Positions 35,606 to 45,320 of a DNA stretch of 64,000 nucleotides are shown here, in pieces. Source of the DNA: Dugong dugon (taxonomy: Eukaryota > Chordata > Mammalia > Sirenia > Dugongidae); NCBI GenBank assembly GCA_030035585.1, contig CM057464.1, positions 33,577,365-33,641,364 on the forward strand, read 5' to 3'. The notes beneath the pieces were generated by a model. It was not told the origin of the DNA. It saw only the letters and a program-made list of their open reading frames with translations, and made no database searches. The position numbers and the translations under genes are program-made. The first letter of the stretch is position 1. Every line of letters begins with the position of its first letter.

Positions 35606-37748
35606 AAATGAGACAAAAAAAATATAAACAGGAACGTTCATAGTACTATTAGTTGTAATAGTAAAATTGGAACATTGAAAATACTCAATTCCCCTATAAC
35701 AGAAGCATTGATATATTGTGATATATACATACAATGGAACACTATATAGTGATGAAAATGAATGAACTACAGCTACTTATAAAAATCATGGAATAGTCTC
35801 ACCAATACAACATTAAGCAAAAAACGCCAAACGTTGATAAATTATTCTGTTTACATCAAGTTTTAAAACAGGTCAAAGCAATGTATGCTGTCAGAATGCG
35901 AGACAGTGGTTATCTTTGGGAAAAGGGAGGGGACGGTAAATAGAGGGGCCTGACAGGGGTTTCTGGAGTATGGTTAATACTCTATTCCTGATTTGACTGC
36001 TGGTTATATGGGAGAAATCACTTTATGAAAATTTATAGCTGTACACTTTTCTGTGGTATGTTATAATTCAAAAAACTCTTTTATTGAGTCTTCCGGCAAC
36101 ATGGCGCCCTAGGCAGAAGCACCACACCGTCCCTCCACAGCAAAGATCTGAAAAACTAAGCCAATCCTGAAATCCTAAACAACAAATGAAGAGATAAAGA
36201 ACTCAGCCAAGCACCAAATGGAATAAGAAACTGACAGAGAACAGAGAGTGAGGAGACATACATGGAGAGGTCCCCTATCAGCTAATGCAGCACGGATCCG
36301 CCATCTTGGACTCCTATCAGAGACCAGCAAATAGGGGGTACGAGAAAGCAGCTTCACAGAGCTTCCAGAAGGAGACAGAACAACTGGTAAACAGCGATAT
36401 GCACTTTCCCAACCCCCCAACCTTCTTCACCCCCACTCAGCCTCCTCTGCTTCCTACGGACACAGTCTCTTGGCCTGGAAGCACCGGCTGCTTGGATTCC
36501 ACCCACCCACACTGGTTGACTCCCTGAATGCCATTTGTTGGCTGCTGGTGTTGCTTTTTTCCGCTTCTTTAGATTTCTTCCTTACCTCTCACCACCTCCG
36601 ACTCCTTTCGCTCAAATACCTGGCTCCGTGCGCCATCTTTGCTTCTTCCTGAGGAGCTGTGGAGCTCCGTGCAAGTGTGGAACTGCTTCCTGGTCCGTGC
36701 TGCCATGCTGGTGGGATCCCGGTGCTTTTGTTTGTTTTCAATTGTTTGTTTGTTTTCTTTTTCTTTTCTCGAGTTGGGAGCCCCTTCTGGCCAGGCAGTG
36801 CTGTGCGGCTTGGGACCTACCCCCTCAGCTTGTGCAGATGCGCAGAGAGATCCCTGAGAGCATTTCTTTTTTCCTGTTTTTTTTTTTTCTTTTCTGTTTT
36901 TTTTTGGGTTTTTTTACTGTTCTTTTGTTTTGTTTTCTTTTCCCTCTTTTACCCTTTTTGTCTTTCTTCATTACTCAGTTTCTCATCTCTCTATACCTTC
37001 CTTCTCTTCCTGTCCCCTGAATACCTGGTACTGAATACCTCTATGCCTCCTAGCCAGGCTGTAGTTCAACACCTGGGAACAACTTCCCCAGACCTTAGCC
37101 ACACCGGTGGGATCCCTGGTAGCTTTGCTGTTCTTTTTTCTTTCTAATTTTTATCTATTCATTATTTTTTTTTCTTTACCTTTTTTTCTTCTTCTTCCCC
37201 TTTTTGTTTTTCTCCATTTCATAGTCTCTCATCTCTCCACTCCAACGGCAAGCTCCCCTAGCACTCTTTTTTGTTTGTTTGTATGTTTTTTGCTCCTGTT
37301 TCTCTCTCCTCTCTCCCATACTCATCTTAGCTCCACATATCACAATCTCCCCCGTCCATCCTGCCTACCTGCACCGTGCGCTTAACATCACACCACCAAG
37401 CAGCACAGGCATGGCCTACCGGAACCTGCCCTGCACTGATTACTGACCATCCTGGTGGCTGTAGTAAGTGGCACAAACAACCCATCCCAGCAACTCCTCT
37501 TCAGCTAGACCTGCCCTGCTGTACCATATCTGAGCGACTAACCCTGCCAATTGGAGAAGGAGGCGAAAAGTATCGTGCCCACAGATGAGCAAACAACATA
37601 GAACACACAGCCCGCCTGCTCAGACATAGCCAAATTGAAAAAGAAAAGGACGAAACAAACAAATCTACAATGAATACACAAGAAAAATAACTACTGAATG
37701 CCCTGAAGACAGCAGACAATATCAAAACATTTACAAAAACGGGACAGG

Positions 37749-38938
37749 ATGGTTCTAGTAGGCATACAAAATAAAACACCAGGTGACTTTCCAGTAGAAG
37801 AAAAGGCACTAGAACTACCTGATAGGGAATTCAATTCTCTAATACTCAGAATTATCTAAGAGTTGAAGCAAAAAGCAGACAAAAATGAGGAAAAAATAGA
37901 CAAATTTATGGAAAAGGCAGACAAATTCATGGAAAATACAGACCAAGAAATGGAAGAATTCAGGAAAATAATGCAGGAACAAAATGCCAAAATAAGTTCA
38001 CAACTAGAAATCATACAAAAACAACAATTAGAAATCCAAAAGATAAACAACAAGATTTCAGAAATGGCTCAGTGGTGAAGTCACTTCTGAGCTTCACTGT
38101 TCAGCCAGGGATTGGACCACCCCATATAACAAAATAGGACTAATGAGGCACAGCAGTCCAGGGACAAGGACTAGAAGGCAGCAGGGGACAGGAAAGCTGG
38201 TGATAGGGAACCCAAGGTTGAGTAAGGACAGTGTTGACATGTAGTGGGGTTATTAACCATTGTCATAGGGCAACATGTGTACTAAATGTTTAATGAGAAA
38301 CTATTTTGTTCTGTAAACCTTCATCCAAAGTGAGAATAGCAGTACAACTGGAAGAACGTAATCGATGTCACTGAACTGTGCGTGTAGAAATTTTTCAAAT
38401 GGATGGTGTATCTTTGGCTATGTATATTTTTGACCAAAAAAAAAAAAAGGTCGAGAAGGGAGAGGGTTGACATGTCATGGGGTTGTTAACCAATGTCATA
38501 AAACAATATGTGAACTGACTGTTTAATGAGAAACTATTTGTCCTCTAAACCTTCACCTGAAGTACAATTAAAAAAAAAAAAGATTTCAGAAATGGACAGT
38601 GTCATAGAAGGGCCAAGGAGCAGATTTGAAATGGTGGAAGACAGGATCAGCAGAATTAAGACAAACACTTGGATACAACTCTGTTTGAGGAAAAATCAGA
38701 AAAAAAGAACAAAGAAAAATGAAGAAACCCTGAGAATTATGTGGGATACAATCAAAAGCAAAAATCTGCAGGTGTTCGAAGTTCCAGAACAGGGGGAGAA
38801 AACTGAAAACACAGAGAGGATCACTGAAGAATTGCTGACAGAAAACCTCCCCAATATCATGAAAGATGAAAAGATGACCATCCAAGAAGCTCAACGAACC
38901 CCATATAGGATAGACCCCAAAAGAAAATCACCGAGGCA
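37749..38938 (+). pseudogene. L1 ORF1 fragment, broken
   Basis: The frame opens at ATG 37749, matching the start of the other copy. It meets a stop (TAA) at 37857-37859. The coiled-coil region follows, then a 512-bp L1 insertion at 38068-38579. After it the frame resumes with a small local frame change near 38680 and reads into the RRM part (TPYRIDPKRKSPRH). The carboxy-terminal domain is missing. ORF1p is the trimeric RNA-binding protein of L1; this copy cannot make it. Confidence 0.9.
38068..38579 (+). mobile_element. 5'-truncated L1 3' end inserted in L1 ORF1
   Basis: It begins CTCAGTGGTGAAGTCAC, homologous to about 49262. It ends in an A run at 38569-38579. A perfect 16-bp duplication AAGATTTCAGAAATGG flanks it (38052-38067, 38580-38595). 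Its 3'UTR holds two copies of a ~110-bp module, at about 38230-38335 and 38459-38570. Confidence 0.95.
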
Positions 38939-39012
38939 TTTGTCAAAATTCATACAGCTGCATACCAAAAAGCGTACAGTCTACTGTATGTCAAATACAC
39001 CTCAATAAAAAA
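38939..39012 (+). mobile_element. L1M-type 3' tail
   Basis: TTGTCAAAATTCATACAGC to ACCTCAATAAAAAAAC is the usual end of older L1 elements. It is joined directly to the young L1 ORF1 fragment without a visible target duplication. Confidence 0.75.
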
Positions 39013-39966
39013 ACTATTAATTTGGAAGCAAAAAAGAATTAATTTTACTTCTTTTTATGCTTGTGAAAAGTTAAATATCTGTGGTGTTATAATCTGCTTT
39101 TAGTGTTGATTAGATTACAAAGAAAATTAAATGATATATCCGTAAAACATTTTCTTACTCTTGTAAAGATAGAAATTTATAAAGTTAAAATGAAGAAAAT
39201 GTTGGGAAAAAAGAATATTCACTTCAGTCTTGCTGGTAAAAACAGACTTTTAAAAATACATATTTCAACCAAATGATGAAAGAAGAAATATATGTATGTT
39301 ATGTGTTTGATATTCACAAGTTGCATAATAGGAAAACAAAAACAAGCTCTAAGTTATTTCTTTTAGTTTTTATGCACGAGAACATTAGGGAAAAATTAAT
39401 GACAGGGTATAATTTTTATTGTTGTTATTAAAAACAAAGTAGAAATTTTTTAGTTAAGGAATTCTACTTCCTCTTAAGGCTTATTTTGCGTTTTTTCCAT
39501 CTTCAGGCAATGAATCTAGAAGCTAAATATTTGTTTTAAGACAATTCATTCCTGGGGCATTCTGGGAAACAGCTTGCCTTTACCGGATGTCTAACTTATT
39601 CACATTTATTTTGAGTTATCTTATTATAATATATCTATAAAAACATAAGAATGAAATTGAGGTTCACTGTGAAAGCAATATACACCTGAACCACATTTAA
39701 ATATATCGCATCCAGTCTACCTTAAGGAAAAGTAGAAAAACCATGGGACCCACAATAAATAGCAAATTATTTATGAAAAGGGTTACCTAAGAGGCAAGAT
39801 AAATAAGAAGTCCCATTTGCTCATACATATTTAGATATTGCCTTATTTTGAAACATCCAAGCATTTATTTTATAAACACAGGTAATTACTAGATATTAGT
39901 TTAAAAAAATCTCTACCCAATGTTATCTGGACAAACCTCAGTCTTTGAAAGAAGAAAAAAGTGGTA
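39013..39966. other. Unique AT-rich intron
   Basis: Nothing recognised. Confidence 0.45.
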
Positions 39967-39969
39967 TTT

Positions 39970-40430
39970 TAGTCTGGTGGTACAGTGGTTAAAGTGATAG
40001 ACTGCTAATCGAAAGAGCTGCGGTTTGAAACCACAAGGGGCTCCGCCGGAGAAAGATGTGGCAGTTTGCTTTCACAGAGATTTACAGCCTCAGAAACCCT
40101 ATGGGGTTGCTATGAGTACTATTAACTGTAACAGTAATATTGGAACATTGAAAAGACCCAATTCCCCTATAACAGAAGGATGGGTATATTGTGATATATA
40201 CATACAATGTAACACCATACAGCAATGAAAATGGATGAACTACAGCAAGTTATAAAAACATGGAACAGTCTCACCAATATGATGTTAAGCCAAAAAAGCC
40301 AAACCATTGATAAATTATTCTATTTACATCAAGTTTTAAAACAGGTCAAAGCAATGTATGGTGTCAGATGAGGGATGGTGGTTATCTTTGGAAAATGGAA
40401 GGGGACTAGACTTGACGGCACTGGATTTGT
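39970..40430 (+). mobile_element. AfroSINE long form interrupted by an L1 segment
   Basis: SINE sequence covers 39970-40117 (GTCTGGTGGTACAGTGG to TTGCTATGAGT) and resumes at about 40403 (GACTAGACTTGACGGC). The 3' part is split exactly in its conserved tail. The intervening ~285 bp is L1 sequence. Confidence 0.88.
40115..40405 (+). repeat. Duplicate of L1 segment 35642-35935 inside AfroSINE
   Basis: It runs from AGTACTATTA to AAGGGGAC, collinear with 35642-35935, which is also AGTACTATTA to GAGGGGAC. Similarity is high by eye with scattered substitutions. There is no A tail and no flanking duplication. The junctions share AGT and GAC with the host SINE. Confidence 0.85.
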
Positions 40431-40455
40431 TTTTTCTTTTTGGTTAATGTCATTT

Positions 40456-40596
40456 TGGAGCCCTGGTGGTGCAGTGGTTAAGAGCTCACCTGCTAACCAA
40501 AAGGTCAGCAGTCTGAATTCACCAGCTGCTCCTTGGAAACCCTATGGGGCAGTTCTACTCTGTACTATAGGGTTCCTATGAGTCAGAATTTTCTGA
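40456..40596 (+). mobile_element. AfroSINE short form 163 bp from the CDKAL1 exon
   Basis: The head is GGAGCCCTGGTGGTGCAGTGG and CTGCTCCTTGGAAACCC shows the internal deletion. The perfect 12-bp duplication TTAATGTCATTT lies at 40444-40455 and 40597-40608. It is in the intron just downstream of the exon and antisense to CDKAL1. Confidence 0.95.
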
Positions 40597-40753
40597 TTAA
40601 TGTCATTTGACTCACCCAAAGTTCCCCTACTCCTTGCCCCATCTTGGAAATCTCCCCATATTTTGTAATTTTAGGGTTATACCATGAGCAAGTTGGTGTA
40701 ACAGCTACATTTTTATAGTTAATGGCAAAAAATTATACCTTACAAGAAAAATA

Positions 40754-40759
40754 TCTTAC
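40754..40759 (-). promoter_or_regulatory. CDKAL1: CDKAL1 5' splice donor
   Basis: On the minus strand the exon end GTG is followed by GTAAGA, a good U1-type donor (GTRAGT with one mismatch at the last base). It sets the 3' exon boundary at a codon end. Confidence 0.88.
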
Positions 40760-40940
40760 CACTTGTGCTGGAACTTGTTCCATTTTTGCAGCAGGAGTTC
40801 CTGGTCTTGGATAAAACTGGTTAATAAAGAGGCTTGGAAATTTGTACTCTTCAACAAGTTTCACTGTTTCCTGAAAATCTTGATCTGTTTCTCCAGGAAA
40901 ACCACAGATGATGTCTGTAGCAATAGTTATTCCAGGAACT
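40760..40940 (-). CDS. CDKAL1: CDKAL1 internal coding exon (radical-SAM domain part of tRNA t6A methylthiotransferase)
   Basis: The minus strand holds a 181-nt exon encoding 60 residues, from [10 protein letters not shown] to KMEQVPAQV. It contains [11 protein letters not shown] and FYPRPGTPA, the two blocks typical of MiaB/RimO/MtaB-type methylthiotransferases. I recognise it as the second half of the radical-SAM domain of CDKAL1. The family enzyme adds a methylthio group to t6A37 of tRNA-Lys(UUU), uses Fe-S clusters and is tail-anchored in the ER. The CxxxCxxC cluster ligands are not in this exon. The exon begins with the last base of a split codon after an acceptor TTTTTAG and ends on a complete GTG codon before donor GTAAGA. 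Reading continues open into both introns, so splice consensus rather than stops sets the limits. No frameshift or stop is present. The gene runs right to left through the window. Identification is from memory of the family; exon number is not assigned. Confidence 0.95.
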
Positions 40941-40962
40941 CTAAAAATAATAAGGCAAAAAG
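40941..40962 (-). promoter_or_regulatory. CDKAL1: CDKAL1 3' splice acceptor
   Basis: The minus strand reads a T-rich tract ending in TTATTTTTAG before the exon base A. The tract is pyrimidine-biased but broken by purines, a moderate acceptor. A second AG two bases inside (AGAG) is possible but would break the reading frame of the conserved residues. Confidence 0.82.
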
Positions 40963-41560
40963 GTACAAAGTTGACCATAAGTCATAATTATTCTATTTCT
41001 CTGACATTTTAAACACCATTGTTCTTTTTGAAATTAAATTTTATTTTTAGGAAAGGGACACTTGCAAATAGTTTCAAAAGAGCCCTAAATATTAAAAGCT
41101 TATAATGAAAAGCAGTAGTCCACTGTCTTATTCTCAGAGTTACCCACCTTTAATTCTTACAGACGCTTCTTCATTCTTACCTTCACATTTTTAAGTAGGT
41201 GCTTACACTGATATTTCTAGATTTACTGATTTTTAGACAATACTTAGTGACTTCTATATTAGGGTAAATGACAATTTAGCTCTTTAAATTTCTTTCTCTC
41301 CACTCTTGTAGCATAATCATTACACAACTTTCAGTTAAACTAATAGTATTACCACTGGTATGATTGGCAGAGATATTGCTCCCTGGTAAGTCAACTGGTA
41401 TACTATCATTAAATTTGTTTTCCACAACTTTTAGTTTTTCTTAGAGTTAATAACTGCCTCTTTTAAAAAAAAAAAAAAAAAAGACTTTTTTAGTATACTA
41501 TGTATCTATGGCTAGTGTTTTCCAAAAGCTCCATAACCACCCCTACCCCCATCAAAACAA
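40963..41560. other. CDKAL1 intron next to the acceptor
   Basis: AT-rich with an A run at 41466-41482. No element is recognised. Confidence 0.5.
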
Positions 41561-41582
41561 ACAAACAAACAACAAAAAAAAA

Positions 41583-41755
41583 AAACCCGTTGCACTCAAG
41601 TCGATTCTGGTTCATAGCTACCCTACAGGACATAGCAGAACTGCCCAACAGGGTTTCCAAGGCCATAATCTTTACAGAAGCAGACTGCCAAATCTTTCCC
41701 CCACAACGACTGATGGGTTCGAACTACCAACCTTTCGGTTAGCAGCCGAACTCCA
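41583..41755 (-). mobile_element. AfroSINE upstream of the CDKAL1 exon
   Basis: The minus strand runs from a head-truncated GGAGTTCGGCTGCTAACC to GAATCGACTTGAGTGC and a T/G tail. CTCCATAA at about 41529 and 41749 may be the target duplication. It lies 642 bp upstream of the acceptor in sense orientation. Confidence 0.88.
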
Positions 41756-41769
41756 TAAAATCTATTAAA

Positions 41770-42165
41770 TACCAGTATTTTCTTCTAAACATTCAATGTA
41801 TCATATAATTCACCAGTCCTATTTTTTTCATCTGGAGATGTCACTCTTGCTTTTTTCAGGTGTGTTTTGCTTTCACAATGAATTTGCTGTCATCCTTGAA
41901 CATTGTTTCTTTCATTCAATTCCTCTTTTCCTGGATCCTATATCTTAATTCTTGATTAACTTTCTCTTCCTCATTCTGCTGAAGCAGGCTTTCAGAAGCT
42001 TCATCAGGAAGAATGCCAGGGAACTTTGCTGTTAAGTCTTAGCATGTCTGAGCATGTCTTAATCCTTACAACTGGTTTGATAGTATGGCTGTGTATAGTA
42101 CCATTAAGTTGAAAAGTATCATCTATCAAAACTTTGCATTGTTCCATTATTCAAAGCATCATTTT
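41770..42165. repeat. Unassigned ancient repeat, part 1
   Basis: T-rich text that continues past the SINE at 42166-42362 and ends near 43160. It shares blocks with 16473-17514. Confidence 0.45.
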
Positions 42166-42362
42166 GTTGTTGTCGTTAGTTGCTGTTAAGTTGATTCTGA
42201 CTCATGGTGACCCCACGTGTACAGAGTAGAACTGCTCCAAAGCATTTTCAATGCTGTGATCTTTCAGAAGCAGATCTCCAGACATGTCTTTCGAGGTGCC
42301 TCTGGGTGGGTTCAAACAGCTAGTAGTCAAGTGCTTAACCACTTGCATCACCCAGTGACTCT
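42166..42362 (-). mobile_element. AfroSINE-related SINE, type with GAGGCACCTCGAAAG
   Basis: The minus strand ends in a (CAA)n-type tail (TTGTTGTTGTCG on plus), with GAGTCAGAATCAACTTAAC before it. It is similar to copies at 5609 and 18745. Confidence 0.85.
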
Positions 42363-43160
42363 ACATTATTTTTCAGCTGGCAAAAGTTGCTGATGAGATG
42401 TCCAAATACACTCTAATGCACAATTCTTTACATGAGTCCCAACTCTCTTTCTGAAAACTTTTAGGATATTCTCAATGTTTTTAAATTTCATGATACTATA
42501 CCTTGGATTGGTTCTTTAAATCTGTGTGCAGGGATACGAGAGACTGCAGTTATGCAGTCTGAAGACTTATGGTCTTTAGTTCTAGGAAATTTTCCTAGAT
42601 TATTTCTTTGATAATTCATTTTCTTTTTATGGGCCTCCTCTCCTTTGGATGCTGAAACTACAGAGTTGACCCCTAAGCTTTTTCTGTCTTTATTTTCCAT
42701 CCTTCTCCTTTTGTTCTATTTTTTTTGAAGATTTAATTAAGTTTAGCTTCCAACTTGTCTATTGAAAAAAATTTAACCGAAAATCAAATTTTTAATTTCC
42801 AAGAGGATTTTCTTGTTCTCTAATTTTCCTATTTTATAGCATCCTACTCTTTTTTTTAAATAGATAAACAGTAACTTTCCTTATCTCTCTGAAGATATTA
42901 GTTAATGTTTTTGAAAATTTTCTTCTGCTTTCTGTAATTGTGCCTATTTTCAACCAAGTTCTTATATTTTGGTTCCCTTCATTCATAGTTGAGACTTCCT
43001 CACAAATAATGATTCTTGCTGATTTTTTCATATTTAAGAGTAAAGTACAAAAGCTTTTCATTACAGAGTGATGGGGTAGTAAGCTGTCTTTGTTTTGGTA
43101 GACTCCACCAAATGTTAGCATCTTGGAAGTTATATCTGTGAGGCCATTCACTTTCTCCAT
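42363..43160. repeat. Unassigned ancient repeat, part 2
   Basis: GGATATTCTCAATGTTTTTAA, TTATTTCTTTGATAATTC and GGATGCTGAAACTAC. Two minus-strand frames (42488-42700, 42834-43160) fall in it; they are open by composition and show no domain. Confidence 0.45.
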
Positions 43161-43307
43161 AAGTATGTTCCTAGATCCTACCGAGGATTACATAATTTTA
43201 TTTTGGTGTTCTGTGAGAATAACATTAAGAATATTAAAAAATCCAGTATTATAACAACAGAAAAATAACCTCAAATATTTAAAATCCAAGAATAAATACT
43301 TAACTTA

Positions 43308-43504
43308 TACCCATTGCCATCAAGTCAATTCCAACTTACAGTGACCCTATAAGACAGAGAAGAGTTGCCCCATAGGGTTTTCTAGGCTATAGTCTTTATA
43401 GAAGCAGACTGTCACATCTTTCTCCTGCAGAACAACTGGTGGATTTGAACCACCAACCTTTGGTTAGCAGTCCAGCACTTAACCACTGTGCCACCAGGGC
43501 TCCT
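43308..43504 (-). mobile_element. AfroSINE long form
   Basis: The minus-strand head is GGAGCCCTGGTGGCACAGTGG. TAACTTATA near 43301 and 43510 is the likely target duplication. Confidence 0.93.
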
Positions 43505-43684
43505 TACCTAACTTATAGGTATATAAATTTTCCTAATAAATGTCAATTTTCCTATCACCTAAATGCAGTTCTATATGGATGAATAAAGTAATTAAGACAC
43601 ATGATATATTTTAGGGCATAAGAGACAAAAAAAAAGGATGCATCAGTAAGGAACGCTGAATTACTGGATTCCTAATACAAACAA

Positions 43685-43919
43685 GGAACCCTGGTGGCGC
43701 TGTGGTTAAGCACTTGACTGCTAACTGAAAGGTTGGCAGTTTGAACCCACCAGCTGCTCTGTGAGAGAACGATGTGGCAATCTGCTTCTCTAAGGATTTA
43801 CAGCCTTGGAAACCCTATGAGGCAACCTTGGAAACTCTATGGGGCAGTTGTACTCTGCCCTATAGGGTTGCTATGAGTTGGGAGCAACTCGATGGCAACA
43901 GGTTTGGAGTTTTTTTGGT
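43685..43919 (+). mobile_element. AfroSINE long form with 22-bp tandem duplication
   Basis: The perfect 12-bp target duplication TAATACAAACAA lies at 43673-43684 and 43920-43931. Inside, CCTTGGAAACCCTATGAGGC (43804) is repeated as CCTTGGAAACTCTATGGGGC (43826). Confidence 0.95.
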
Positions 43920-43931
43920 TAATACAAACAA

Positions 43932-45320
43932 CAGCTTTCCAAGCCTTGTTTGGATGCTACTTTAATTTCTGTGGGAAAAAAGAATGATGAAATTTATTGT
44001 TTAAAATATTTCTTTCTGAATTCTACTTGGTCTCATCTATTAATTTGGCTGAACTTTAATTAGTAAGATAAGTTCCAAGTTCCGGAGCTTTTCTTTGTGA
44101 TGATAAAAAGATACAATATACATAGGAAAAAAATGAAACAGTATATTTGAAAAAAAATTTTTAAATTTTTGTTATGACATAAAAATCTTTTTTTTCTTTA
44201 AGGGTGATTATCAAAGCCATAAATATCATATGCTTTAGCAGAAAGCTGTAGATTAAAAGACCACTTTCTCAACTAACTAATAAAGCATGTAGAATTAAAA
44301 AAAAAGTCAATAAACTTTAATTAGCTGGTTTTATACTTGCCTTATAACTATTCCTGATGAAAAGAAATCCTCAACTAAAAATAGCAGTAATAGATCACAG
44401 CAGACAATGAAATAGAAGAGCCCATCCGCCCAGGAAATTAAAAAAAAAAAAAAAAAAAATCCTAGAAATTGCCTGTGAAATACTGCAGAAACAAAGACAA
44501 TTGGGTTATTGTCCTAGGGTATGAATTGGCATGAACTTGGCACTAGACTACGGGGTATTCCCAAAGGAAAGTACCTTACTGTTTTCCCCCATCCTTCTTG
44601 ATCCATTTTAGTTCAGCTCAGTATTATGCAACACCTGATTACTTTGGCCTTGAGGTCCACAGTGAAATAGAAAACACAAACTTTTAAAAAGGAATTGTCA
44701 TAAATGTTAAGAAAGGAGATGTTCAATGCATAGATACATTTGATAATTTATGTAAAAATCAGACTGACATGGTGGGGAGGTCATTAATGAATTAGTGAAA
44801 GACCTGTATTAGTGAATATTTACAAGTAATAGCAATTTAATTGGTTTAAAAAAATAAAAATATAAACTGCTTATAAATGGTTTTTTAATTAGAGATTGCA
44901 CATTAATGTTAGCTGAAGCTCATCTATACATTAATTTTAGATATGTAAATGATGCTGCTTAAGTTCTTGAAAATGATTTAACCCTTTAGGTGGATCAACT
45001 AAAACCTCATATTTAAACTGTTAATTTAATTATTAAATAATTCTCTTCAGTACATGGGAAAAGGAAATAACCACTAGAAATGGGACAAATTCTAAATTAT
45101 TGTCATATTTAAGTATCTAAAGAAAACTATAAGGGGTTTTCGTATATAAGATGGAACATTAATCCACATATTTAAGGTGTCAATTCTGGGTAAATGCTGT
45201 TTTGATATGCTATGAACTTTCAAAATACTAAAATCTTAAAAATGATCATTTCTACAAATTTATTAAAGCTGTGAGTCTAATGTATATAATTATTAAGCAA
45301 TATTTGGCTTTTTAAATATA
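43932..45320. other. Unique AT-rich intron
   Basis: An A run at 44441-44459. Nothing else recognised. Confidence 0.45.

Larger units (their letters stand above)
33560..36090 (+). mobile_element. Old L1, ORF2 end plus 3' UTR, broken by three insertions
   Basis: Degenerate ORF2 text includes AATGCAATATCAGTCAAAATTCC, GCCAATGAATACATAAAAATA and CCATCAGAATGGCCAAAATA. It ends with 3'UTR near 36060. Younger pieces interrupt it at 34592-34757, 35153-35350 and 35450-35605. All frames carry stops. Confidence 0.88.
36094..38938 (+). mobile_element. Afrotherian L1 copy 1: 5'UTR and partial ORF1
   Basis: It starts at GGCAACATGGCGCC. A ~1.65-kb 5'UTR with a long pyrimidine tract (about 36860-37340) precedes ORF1. 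It aligns through its length with the copy at 45336. Homology stops at 38938 inside ORF1, where text changes to an L1M-type 3' tail (38939-39012). No ORF2 follows, so it is a truncated or chimeric copy. Confidence 0.93.

Noticed and set aside
42834-43160. 108-residue minus-strand frame near the CDKAL1 exon, considered as another exon
   Set aside because: No resemblance to CDKAL1 and no splice-bounded conserved block; it lies in an ancient T-rich repeat.
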